Origin: Ptiloglossa arizonensis
Lineage: Eukaryota > Arthropoda > Insecta > Hymenoptera > Colletidae
Direction of reading: 5' to 3'
DNA: 64,000 bases
NCBI RefSeq assembly: GCF_051014685.1
Contig: NW_027479043.1
Coordinates: 1-64,000 of the forward strand
Below, one piece after another: positions 52,128-63,703 of this stretch. Position numbers and translations under genes: made by a program. Under the pieces are notes generated by a model that ran no database searches, was not told the origin of the DNA, and was given only the letters and a program-made list of their open reading frames with translations. Every line of letters starts with the position of its first letter. Position 1 is the first letter of the stretch.

Positions 52128-55100
52128 AAAAATACACATACCGCTGTAATCGGGCGAGTTTCTACTTTCAGACGCAACAGGAATTTCTGAGTTAGGTCAA
52201 TCCGTTCGCGAGATATGGGAGATTGAAGCCAAGGAATGGTTGAGAAGGCAAAAAATTTTTCGCAATTCTGCTGCTCCAAACGCTTAACCAGAATGGCCTA
52301 GGGAAAAAATACACACACCGTTGTAATCGGGCGAGTTTCTACTTTCAGATGCAATAGGAATTTTTGTGTTAAGTCAATCCGTTCGCGAGATATGGGAGTT
52401 TGAAGCCAAGGAATGGTTGAGAGGGCAAAAAATTTTTCGCAATTCTGCTGCTCCACACGCTTAACCAGAATGGCCTAGGGAAAAAATACACATACCGTAG
52501 TAATCGGGCGAGTTTCTACTTTCAGACGCTACAGGAATTTTTGGGTTAGGTCAATCCGTTCGCGAGATATGGGAGTTTGAAGCCAAGAAATGGTTGAGAA
52601 GGCAAAAAATTTTTCGCAATTCTGCTGCTCTAAACGCTTAACCAGAATGGCCTAGGGAAAAAATACACATACCGTTGTAATCGGGCGAGTTTCTACTTTC
52701 AGATGCAACGGGAATTTTTGGGTTAGGTCAATCCGTTCGCGAGATATGGGAGTTTGACGCTAAGAAATGGATGAGAAGACAACAAATTTTTCGCAATTCT
52801 GCTGCTCCAAACGCTTAACCAGAATGGCCTAGGGAAAAAATACACATACCGTTGTAATCGGGCGAGTTTCTACTGTCAGATGCAACGGGAATTTTTGGGT
52901 TAGGTCAATCCATTCGCGAGAGATGGGAGTTTGAAACCAAGAAATGGTTGAGAAGGCAAAAAATTTTTCGCAATTCTGCTGCTTCAAACGCTTAACCAGA
53001 ATGGCCTAGGGAAAAAATACACATTCCGCTGTAATCGGGCGAGTTTCTACTTTCAGACGCAACAGGAATTTTTGAGTTAGGTCAATCCGTTCGCGAGATA
53101 TGAGAGTTTGAAGCCAAGGAATGGTTGAGAAGGCAAAAAATTTTTCGCAATTCTGCTGCTCCAAACGCTTAACCAGAATGGCCTAGGGAAAAAATACACA
53201 TACCGTTGTAATCGGGCGAGTTTCTACTTTCAGATGCAACGGGAATTTTTGGGTTAGGTCAATCCGTTCGCGAGATATGGGAGTTTGACGCTAAGAAATG
53301 GATGAGAAGACAACAAATTTTTCGCAATTCTGCTGCTCCAAACGCTTAACCAGAATGGCCTAGGGAAAAAATACACATACCGTTGTAATCGGGCGAGTTT
53401 CTACTGTCAGATGCAACGGGAATTTTTGGGTTAGGTCAATCCATTCGCGAGATATGGGAGTTTGAAACCAAGAAATGGTTGAGAAGGCAAAAAATTTTTC
53501 GCAATTCTGCTGCTTCAAACGCTTAACCAGAATGGCCTAGGGAAAAAATACACATTCCGCTGTAATCGGGCGAGTTTCTACTTTCAGACGCAACAGGAAT
53601 TTTTGAGTTAGGTCAATCCGTTCGCGAGATATGAGAGTTTGAAGCCAAGGAATGGTTGAGAAGGCAAAAAATTTTTCGCAATTCTGCTGCTCCAAACGCT
53701 TAACCAGAATGGCCTAGGGAAAAAATACACATACCGTTGTAATCGGGCGAGTTTCTACTATCAGATGCAACGGGAATTTTTGGGTTAGGTCAATCCGTTC
53801 GCGAGATAAGGGAGTTTGACGCTAAGAAATGGATGAGAAGACAACAAATTTTTCGCAATTCTGCTGCTCCAAACGCTTAACCAGAATGGCCTAGGGAAAA
53901 AATACACATACCGTGGTAATCGGGCGAGTTTCTACTTTCAGATGCAATAGGAATTTTTGGGTTAGGTCAATCCGTTCGCGAGATATGGGAGTTTGAAGCC
54001 AAGAAATGTTTGAGAAGGCGAAAAATTTTTCGCAGTTCTGCTGCTCCAAACGCTTGACCAGAATGGCCTAGGGTAAAAATACACATACCGCTGTAATCGG
54101 GCGAGTTTCTACTTTCAGACGCAACAGGAATTTTTGAGTTAGGTCAATCCGTTCGCGAGATATGGGAGTTTGAAGCCAAGGAATGGTTGAGAAGGCAAAA
54201 AATTTTTCGCAATTCTGCTGCTCCAAACGCTTAACCAGAATGGCCTAGGGAAAAAATACACACACCGTTGTAATCGGGCGAGTTTCTACTTTCAGATGCA
54301 ATAGGAATTTTTGTGTTAAGTCAATCCGTTCGCGAGATATGGGAGTTTGAAGCCAAGGAATGGTTGAGAGGGCAAAAAATTTTTCGCAATTCTGCTGCTC
54401 CACACGCTTAACCAGAATGGCCTAGGGAAAAAATACACATACCGTAGTAATCGGGCGAGTTTCTACTTTCAGACGCTACAGGAATTTTTGGGTTAGGTCA
54501 ATCCGTTCGCGAGATATGGGAGTTTGAAGCCAAGAAATGGTTGAGAAGGCAAAAAATTTTTCGCAATTCTGCTGCTCTAAACGCTTAACCAGAATGGCCT
54601 AGGGAAAAAATACACATACCGTTGTAATCGGGCGAGTTTCTACTTTCAGATGCAACGGGAATTTTTGGGTTAGGTCAATCCGTTCGCGAGATATGGGAGT
54701 TTGACGCTAAGAAATGGATGAGAAGACAACAAATTTTTCGCAATTTTGCTGCTCCAAACGCTTAACCAGAATGGCCTAGGGAAAAAATACAAATACCGTG
54801 GTAATCGGGCGAGTTTCTACTTTCAGATGCAATAGGAATTTTTGGGTTAGGTCAATCCGTTCGCGAGATATGGGAGTTTGGAGCCAAGAAATGGTTGAGA
54901 AGGCGAAAAATTTTCCGCAATTCTGCTGCTCCAAACACTTGACCAGAATGGCCTAGGGTAAAAATACACATACCGCTGTAATCGGGCGAGTTTCTACTTT
55001 CAGACGCAACAGGAATTTTTGAGTTAGGTCAATCCGTTCGCGAGATATGGGAGTTTGAAGCCAAGGAATGGTTGAGAAGGCAAAAAATTTTTCGCAATTC

Positions 55101-57271
55101 TGCTGCTCCAAACGCTTAACCAGAATGGCCTAGGGAAAAAATACACATACCGTTGTAATCGGGCGAGTTTCTACTTTCAGACGCTACAGGAATTTTTGGG
55201 TTAGGTCAATCCGTTCGCGAGGTATGGGAGTTTGAAGCCAAGAAATGGTTGAGAAGGCAAAAAATTTTTCGCAATTCTGCTGCTCCAAACGCTTAACCAG
55301 AATGGCCTAGGGTAAAAATACACATACCGCTGTAATCGGGCGAGTTTCTACTTTCAGACCCTACAGGAATTTTTGAGTTAGGTCAATCCGTTCGCGAGAT
55401 ATGGGAGTTTGAAGCCAAGGAATGGTTGAGAAGGCAAAAAATTTTTCGAAATTCTGCTGCTCCAAACGCTTAACCAGAATGGCCTAGGGAAAAAATACAC
55501 ACACCGTTGTAATCGGGCGAGTTTCTACTTTCAGATGCAATAGGAATTTTTGGGTTAGGTCAATCTGCTCGCGAGATATGGGAGTTTGAAGCTAAGAAAT
55601 GGTTGAGAAGACAACAAATTTTTCGCAATTCTGCTGCTCCAAACGCTTAACCAGAATGGCCTAGGGAAAAAATACACATACCGTTGTAATCGGGCGAGAT
55701 TCTACTTTCAGATGCAATAGGAATTTTTGGGATAGGTCAATCCTTTCGCGAGGTATGGGAGTTTGAAAACAAGAAATGGTTGAGAAGAAAACAAATTTTT
55801 CGCAATTCTGTTTCTCCAAACGCTTGACCAGAGTGGTCTAGGGAAAAATACACATACCGTTGTAATCGGGCGGGTTTCTACTTTCAGATGCAATAGGAAT
55901 TTTTGGGTTAGGTCAATCCGTTCGCGAGATATGGGAGTTTGAAGCCAAGAAATGGTTGAGAAGGCAAAAAATTTTTCGCAATTCTGCTGCTCCAAACGCT
56001 TAACCAGAATGGCCTAGGGAAAAAATACACATACCGTTGTAATCGGGCGAGGATCTACTTTCAGACGCTACAGGAATTTTTGGGTTAGGTCAATCCGTTC
56101 GCGAGATATGGGAGTTTGAAGCCAAGAAATGGTTGAGAAGGCAAAAAATTTTTCGCAATTCTGCTGCTCCAAACGCTTAACCAGAATGGCCTAGGGTAAA
56201 AATACACATACCGCTGTAATCTGGCGAGTTTCTACTTTCAGACGCAACAGGAATTTTTGAGTTAGGTCAATCCGTTCGCGAGATATGGGAGCTTGAAGCC
56301 AAGGAATGGTTGAGAAGGCAAAAAATTTTTCGCATTTCTGCTGCTCCAAACGCTTAACCAGAATGGCCTAGGGAAAAAATACACATACCGTTGTAATCGG
56401 GCGAGTTTCTACTTTCAGATGCAACAGGAATTTTTGGGTTCAGTCTATCCGTTCGCCAGATATGGGAGTTTGAAGCCAAGAAATGGTTGAGAAGGCAAAA
56501 AATTTTTCGCAATTCTGCTGCTCCAAACGCTTAACAAGAATGGCCTAGGGAAAAAATGCACATACCGTTGTAATCGGGCGAGTTTCGACTTTCAGATGCA
56601 ATACGAATTTTTGGGTTAGGTCAATCCGTTCGCGAGATATGCGAGTTTGAAGCTAAGAAATGGTTGAGAAGGCAAAAAATTTTTCGCAATTCTGCTGCTC
56701 CAAACGCTTAACCAGAATGGCCTAGGGAAAAAATACACATACCGTTGTAATCGGGCGAGTTTCTACTTTCAGATGCAACAGGAATTTTTGGGTTAGGTCA
56801 ATCCGTGCGCGAGATATGGGAGTTTGAAGCCAAGAAATGTTTGAGAAGGCAAAAAATTTTTCGCAATTCTGCTGCTCCAAACGCTTAACCAGAGTGGCCT
56901 AGGGAAAAAATGCACATACCGTTGTAATCGGTAGAGTTTCTACTTCCAGATGCAATAGGAATTTTTGGGTGAGGTCAATCCGTTCGCGAGATATGGGAGT
57001 TTGAAGCCAAGAAATGGTTGAGAAGGCAAAAAATTTTTCGCAATTCTGCTGCTCCAAACGTTTAACCAGAATGGCCTAGGGAAAAAATACACATACCGTT
57101 GTAATCGGGCGAGATTCTACTTTCAGATGCAATAGGAATTTTTGGGATAGGTCAATCCTTTCGCGAGGTATGGGAGTTTGAAAACAAGAAATGGTTGAGA
57201 AGAAAACAAATTTTTCGCAATTCTGTTTCTCCAAACGCTTGACCAGAGTGGTCTAGGGAAAAACACACATA
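52128..57271 (+). repeat. 5.1-kb duplicated block, right copy (offset 7,783)
   Basis: This is the partner of 44345-49488. Private changes include 'gagagatggg', 'gaccctacag', 'cgggcgggttt' and 'gatatgcgag'. Its right end overlaps the start of the 3.3-kb duplication. Confidence 0.88.
52632..53759 (+). repeat. Second occurrence of the tandem trimer
   Basis: This is the copy of 44849-45976 carried along by the 7,783-bp-offset duplication. One of its monomers has 'gagagatggg' instead of 'gagatatggg'. Confidence 0.82.
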
Positions 57272-60125
57272 GCGTTGTAATCGGGCGAGTTTCTACTTTC
57301 AGATGCAATAGGAATTTTTGGGTTAGGTCAATCCGTTCGCGAGATATGGGATTTTGAAGCCAAGAAATGGTTGAGAAGGCAAAAAATTTTTCGCAGTTCT
57401 GCTGCTCCAAACGCTTAACCAGAATGGCCTAGGGAAAAAATACACATACCGTTGTAGTCGGGCGAGTTTCTACTTTCAGATGCAACAGGAATTTTTGGGT
57501 TAGGTCAATCCGTGCGCGAGATATGGGAGTTTGAAGCCAAGAAATGGTTGAGAAGGCAAAAAATTTTTCGCAATTCTGCTGCTCCAAACGCTTAACCAGA
57601 ATGGCCTAGGGAAAAAATGCACATACCGTTGTAATCGGTAGAGTTTCTACTTCCAGATGCAATAGGAATTTTTGGGTGAGGTCAATCCGTTCGCGAGATA
57701 TGGGAGTTTGAAGCCAAGAAATGGTTGAGAAGGCAAAAAATTTTTCGCAATTCTGCTGCTCCAAACGTTTAACCAGAATGGCCTAGGGAAAAAATACACA
57801 TACCGTTGTAATCGGGCGAGATTCTACTTTCAGATGCAATAGGAATTTTTGGGATAGGTCAATCCTTTCGCGAGGTATGGGAGTTTGAAAACAAGAAATG
57901 GTTGAGAAGAAAACAAATTTTTCGCAATTCTGTTTCTCCAAACGCTTGACCAGAGTGGTCTAGGGAAAAACACACATAGCGTTGTAATCGGGCGAGTTTC
58001 TACTTTCAGATGCAATAGGAATTTTTGGGTTAGGTCAATCCGTTCGCGAGATATGGGATTTTGAAGCCAAGAAATGGTTGAGAAGGCAACAAATTTTTCG
58101 CAGTTCTGCTGCTCCAAACGCTTAACCAGAATGGCCTAGGGAAAAAATACACATACCGTTGTAGTCGGGCGAGTTTCTACTTTCAGATGCAACAGGAATT
58201 TTTGGGTTAGGTCAATCCGTTCGCGAGATATGGGAGTTTGAAGCTAAGAAATGGTTGAGAAGACAACAAATTTTTCGCACTTCTGCTGCTCCAAAAGCTT
58301 AACCAGAATGGCCTAGGGAAAAAATACACATACCGTTGTAATCGGGCGAGTTTCTAATTTCAGAAGCAATAGGAATTTTTGGGTTAGGTCAATCCGTTCG
58401 CGAGATATGGGAGTTTGAAGCCAAGAAATGGTTGAGAAGGCAAAAAATTTTTCGCAATTCTGCTGCTCCAAACGCTTAACCAGAATGGCCTAGAGAAAAA
58501 ATACACATACCGTTGTAATCGGGCGAGGATCTACTTTCAGACGCTACAGGAATTTTTGGGTTAGGTCAATCCGTTCGCGAGATATGGGAGTTTGAAGCCA
58601 AGAAATGGTTGTGAAGGCAAAAAATTTTTCGCAATTCTGCTGCTCCAAACGCTTAACCAGAATGGCCTAGGGTAAAAATTAACATACCGCTGTAATCGGG
58701 CGAGTTTCTACTTTCAGACGCAACAGGAATTTTTGAGTTATGTCAATCCGTTCGCGAGATATGGGAGCTTGAAGCCAAGGAATGGTTGAGAAGGCCAAAA
58801 ATTTTTCGCAATTCTGCTGCTCCAAACGCTTAACCAGAATGGCCTAGGAAAAAAATACACATACCGCTGCAATCGGGCGAGTTTCTACTTTCAGATGCAA
58901 TAGGAATTTTTGGGTTAGGTCAATCCGTGCGCGAGATATGGGAGTTTGAAGCCAAGAAATGGTTGAGAAGGCAAAAAATTTTTCGCAATTCTGCTGCTCC
59001 AAACGCTTAACCTGAATGGCCTAGGGAAAAAATACACATACCGTTGTAATCGGGCGAGTTTCTACTTTCAGACGCAACAGGAATTTTTGGGTTAGGTCAA
59101 TCCGTTCGCGAGATATGGGTGTTTGAAGCCAAGGAATGGTTGAGAAGGCAAAAAATTTTTCGCAATTCTGCTGCTCCAAACGCTTAACCAGAATGGCCTG
59201 GGGAAAAAATACACATACCGTTGTAATCGGGCGAGTTTCTACTTTCAGACGCTACAGGAATTTTTGGGTTAGGTCAATCCGTTCGCGAGGTATGGGAGTT
59301 AGAAGCCAAGAAATGGTTGAGGAGGCAAAAAATTTTTCGCAATTCTGCTGCTCCAAACGCTTAACCGGAATGGCCTAGGGTAAAAATACACATACCGCTG
59401 TAATCGGGCGAGTTTCTACTTTCAGACGCAACAGGAATTTTTGAGTTAGGTCAATCCGTTCGCGAGATATGGGAGTTTGAAGCCAAGGAATGGTTGAGAA
59501 GGCAAAAAATTTTTCGCAATTCTGCTGCTCCAAACGCTTAACCAGAATGGCCTAGGGAAAAAATACACACACCGTTGTAATCGGGCGAGTTTCTACTTTC
59601 AGATGCAACAGGAATTTTTGGGTTAGGACAATCCGTTCGCGAGATATGGGAGTTTGAAACCATGAAATGGTTGAGAAGCAAAAAATTTTTCGCAATTCTG
59701 CTGCTCCAAACGCTTAACCAGAATGACCTTGGCAAAAAATACACATACCGTTGTAATCGGGCGAGTTTCTACTTTCAGATGCAATAGGAATTTTTGGGTT
59801 ATGTCAATCCGTTCGCGAGATATGGGAGCTTGAAGCCAAGGAATGGTTGAGAAGGCAAAAAATTTTTCGCAATTCTGCTGCTCCAAACGCTTAACCAGAA
59901 TGGCCTAGGGAAAAAATACACATACCGTTGTAATCGGGCGAGTTTCTACTTTCAGACGCTACAGGAATTTTTGGGTTAGGTCAATCCGTTCGCGAGATAT
60001 GGGAGTTTGAAGCCAAGAAATGGTTGAGAAGGCAAAAAATTTTTCGCAATTCTGCTGCTCCAAACGCTTAACCAGAATGGCCTAGGGTAAAAATACACAT
60101 ACCGTTGTAATCGGGCGAGTTTCTA
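56841..60125 (+). repeat. 3.3-kb duplicated block, left copy (offset 3,360)
   Basis: This block matches 60201-63485 at 19 monomers (three bases short of 19 x 177). I saw one substitution in 3,285 bp ('tttcagatgc' here against 'ttccagatgc'). It includes distinctive changes such as 'cttaacctgaat', 'gaatgaccttggc', 'aaaattaacatacc' and 'gttgtgaagg'. Only 75 bp separate the copies. Confidence 0.92.
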
Positions 60126-60200
60126 ATTTCAGAAGCAATAGGAATTTTTGGGTTAGGTCAATCCGTTCGCGAGATATGGGAGCTTGAAGCCAAGGAATGG

Positions 60201-63200
60201 TTGAGAAGGCAAAAAATTTTTCGCAATTCTGCTGCTCCAAACGCTTAACCAGAGTGGCCTAGGGAAAAAATGCACATACCGTTGTAATCGGTAGAGTTTC
60301 TACTTCCAGATGCAATAGGAATTTTTGGGTGAGGTCAATCCGTTCGCGAGATATGGGAGTTTGAAGCCAAGAAATGGTTGAGAAGGCAAAAAATTTTTCG
60401 CAATTCTGCTGCTCCAAACGTTTAACCAGAATGGCCTAGGGAAAAAATACACATACCGTTGTAATCGGGCGAGATTCTACTTCCAGATGCAATAGGAATT
60501 TTTGGGATAGGTCAATCCTTTCGCGAGGTATGGGAGTTTGAAAACAAGAAATGGTTGAGAAGAAAACAAATTTTTCGCAATTCTGTTTCTCCAAACGCTT
60601 GACCAGAGTGGTCTAGGGAAAAACACACATAGCGTTGTAATCGGGCGAGTTTCTACTTTCAGATGCAATAGGAATTTTTGGGTTAGGTCAATCCGTTCGC
60701 GAGATATGGGATTTTGAAGCCAAGAAATGGTTGAGAAGGCAAAAAATTTTTCGCAGTTCTGCTGCTCCAAACGCTTAACCAGAATGGCCTAGGGAAAAAA
60801 TACACATACCGTTGTAGTCGGGCGAGTTTCTACTTTCAGATGCAACAGGAATTTTTGGGTTAGGTCAATCCGTGCGCGAGATATGGGAGTTTGAAGCCAA
60901 GAAATGGTTGAGAAGGCAAAAAATTTTTCGCAATTCTGCTGCTCCAAACGCTTAACCAGAATGGCCTAGGGAAAAAATGCACATACCGTTGTAATCGGTA
61001 GAGTTTCTACTTCCAGATGCAATAGGAATTTTTGGGTGAGGTCAATCCGTTCGCGAGATATGGGAGTTTGAAGCCAAGAAATGGTTGAGAAGGCAAAAAA
61101 TTTTTCGCAATTCTGCTGCTCCAAACGTTTAACCAGAATGGCCTAGGGAAAAAATACACATACCGTTGTAATCGGGCGAGATTCTACTTTCAGATGCAAT
61201 AGGAATTTTTGGGATAGGTCAATCCTTTCGCGAGGTATGGGAGTTTGAAAACAAGAAATGGTTGAGAAGAAAACAAATTTTTCGCAATTCTGTTTCTCCA
61301 AACGCTTGACCAGAGTGGTCTAGGGAAAAACACACATAGCGTTGTAATCGGGCGAGTTTCTACTTTCAGATGCAATAGGAATTTTTGGGTTAGGTCAATC
61401 CGTTCGCGAGATATGGGATTTTGAAGCCAAGAAATGGTTGAGAAGGCAACAAATTTTTCGCAGTTCTGCTGCTCCAAACGCTTAACCAGAATGGCCTAGG
61501 GAAAAAATACACATACCGTTGTAGTCGGGCGAGTTTCTACTTTCAGATGCAACAGGAATTTTTGGGTTAGGTCAATCCGTTCGCGAGATATGGGAGTTTG
61601 AAGCTAAGAAATGGTTGAGAAGACAACAAATTTTTCGCACTTCTGCTGCTCCAAAAGCTTAACCAGAATGGCCTAGGGAAAAAATACACATACCGTTGTA
61701 ATCGGGCGAGTTTCTAATTTCAGAAGCAATAGGAATTTTTGGGTTAGGTCAATCCGTTCGCGAGATATGGGAGTTTGAAGCCAAGAAATGGTTGAGAAGG
61801 CAAAAAATTTTTCGCAATTCTGCTGCTCCAAACGCTTAACCAGAATGGCCTAGAGAAAAAATACACATACCGTTGTAATCGGGCGAGGATCTACTTTCAG
61901 ACGCTACAGGAATTTTTGGGTTAGGTCAATCCGTTCGCGAGATATGGGAGTTTGAAGCCAAGAAATGGTTGTGAAGGCAAAAAATTTTTCGCAATTCTGC
62001 TGCTCCAAACGCTTAACCAGAATGGCCTAGGGTAAAAATTAACATACCGCTGTAATCGGGCGAGTTTCTACTTTCAGACGCAACAGGAATTTTTGAGTTA
62101 TGTCAATCCGTTCGCGAGATATGGGAGCTTGAAGCCAAGGAATGGTTGAGAAGGCCAAAAATTTTTCGCAATTCTGCTGCTCCAAACGCTTAACCAGAAT
62201 GGCCTAGGAAAAAAATACACATACCGCTGCAATCGGGCGAGTTTCTACTTTCAGATGCAATAGGAATTTTTGGGTTAGGTCAATCCGTGCGCGAGATATG
62301 GGAGTTTGAAGCCAAGAAATGGTTGAGAAGGCAAAAAATTTTTCGCAATTCTGCTGCTCCAAACGCTTAACCTGAATGGCCTAGGGAAAAAATACACATA
62401 CCGTTGTAATCGGGCGAGTTTCTACTTTCAGACGCAACAGGAATTTTTGGGTTAGGTCAATCCGTTCGCGAGATATGGGTGTTTGAAGCCAAGGAATGGT
62501 TGAGAAGGCAAAAAATTTTTCGCAATTCTGCTGCTCCAAACGCTTAACCAGAATGGCCTGGGGAAAAAATACACATACCGTTGTAATCGGGCGAGTTTCT
62601 ACTTTCAGACGCTACAGGAATTTTTGGGTTAGGTCAATCCGTTCGCGAGGTATGGGAGTTAGAAGCCAAGAAATGGTTGAGGAGGCAAAAAATTTTTCGC
62701 AATTCTGCTGCTCCAAACGCTTAACCGGAATGGCCTAGGGTAAAAATACACATACCGCTGTAATCGGGCGAGTTTCTACTTTCAGACGCAACAGGAATTT
62801 TTGAGTTAGGTCAATCCGTTCGCGAGATATGGGAGTTTGAAGCCAAGGAATGGTTGAGAAGGCAAAAAATTTTTCGCAATTCTGCTGCTCCAAACGCTTA
62901 ACCAGAATGGCCTAGGGAAAAAATACACACACCGTTGTAATCGGGCGAGTTTCTACTTTCAGATGCAACAGGAATTTTTGGGTTAGGACAATCCGTTCGC
63001 GAGATATGGGAGTTTGAAACCATGAAATGGTTGAGAAGCAAAAAATTTTTCGCAATTCTGCTGCTCCAAACGCTTAACCAGAATGACCTTGGCAAAAAAT
63101 ACACATACCGTTGTAATCGGGCGAGTTTCTACTTTCAGATGCAATAGGAATTTTTGGGTTATGTCAATCCGTTCGCGAGATATGGGAGCTTGAAGCCAAG

Positions 63201-63485
63201 GAATGGTTGAGAAGGCAAAAAATTTTTCGCAATTCTGCTGCTCCAAACGCTTAACCAGAATGGCCTAGGGAAAAAATACACATACCGTTGTAATCGGGCG
63301 AGTTTCTACTTTCAGACGCTACAGGAATTTTTGGGTTAGGTCAATCCGTTCGCGAGATATGGGAGTTTGAAGCCAAGAAATGGTTGAGAAGGCAAAAAAT
63401 TTTTCGCAATTCTGCTGCTCCAAACGCTTAACCAGAATGGCCTAGGGTAAAAATACACATACCGTTGTAATCGGGCGAGTTTCTA
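60201..63485 (+). repeat. 3.3-kb duplicated block, right copy (offset 3,360)
   Basis: This is the partner of 56841-60125. It is followed by three near-consensus monomers, then by what looks like another partial copy of 62.37-62.6 kb at an offset of about 1,415 bp that runs off the window. Confidence 0.92.
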
Positions 63486-63526
63486 CTTTCAGACGCTACA
63501 GGAATTTTTGGGTTAGGTCAATCCGT

Positions 63527-63703
63527 TCGCGAGATATGGGAGTTTGAAGCCAAGAAATGGTTGAGAAGGCAAAAAATTTTTCGCAATTCTGCTGCTCCAA
63601 ACGCTTAACCAGAATGGCCTAGGGAAAAAATACACATACCGTTGTAATCGGGCGAGTTTCTACTTTCAGACGCTACAGGAATTTTTGGGTTAGGTCAATC
63701 CGT
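63527..63703 (+). repeat. Representative near-consensus monomer
   Basis: This copy is exactly 177 bp and differs from the by-eye majority consensus mainly in having 'gacgctaca' instead of 'gatgcaaca' near monomer position 143. It shows all landmarks: NruI site at the start, 'aagccaag', an A6T5 tract, CTGCTGCT, CCTAGG, an A6 run, CGGGCGAG, a T5 run and GGGTTAGG. It is a convenient reference for homology searches. The consensus has about 75 G+C in 177 bases (32 C, 43 G). Confidence 0.93.

Noticed and set aside
802..63246. Open reading frames of 64-97 codons on both strands
   Set aside because: All lie inside satellite monomers, most on the minus strand from a TTG at the same monomer position, and their length depends on whether the repeat's TAG is mutated or shifted. 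None has a recognisable domain, and identical ones recur only where the DNA was duplicated.
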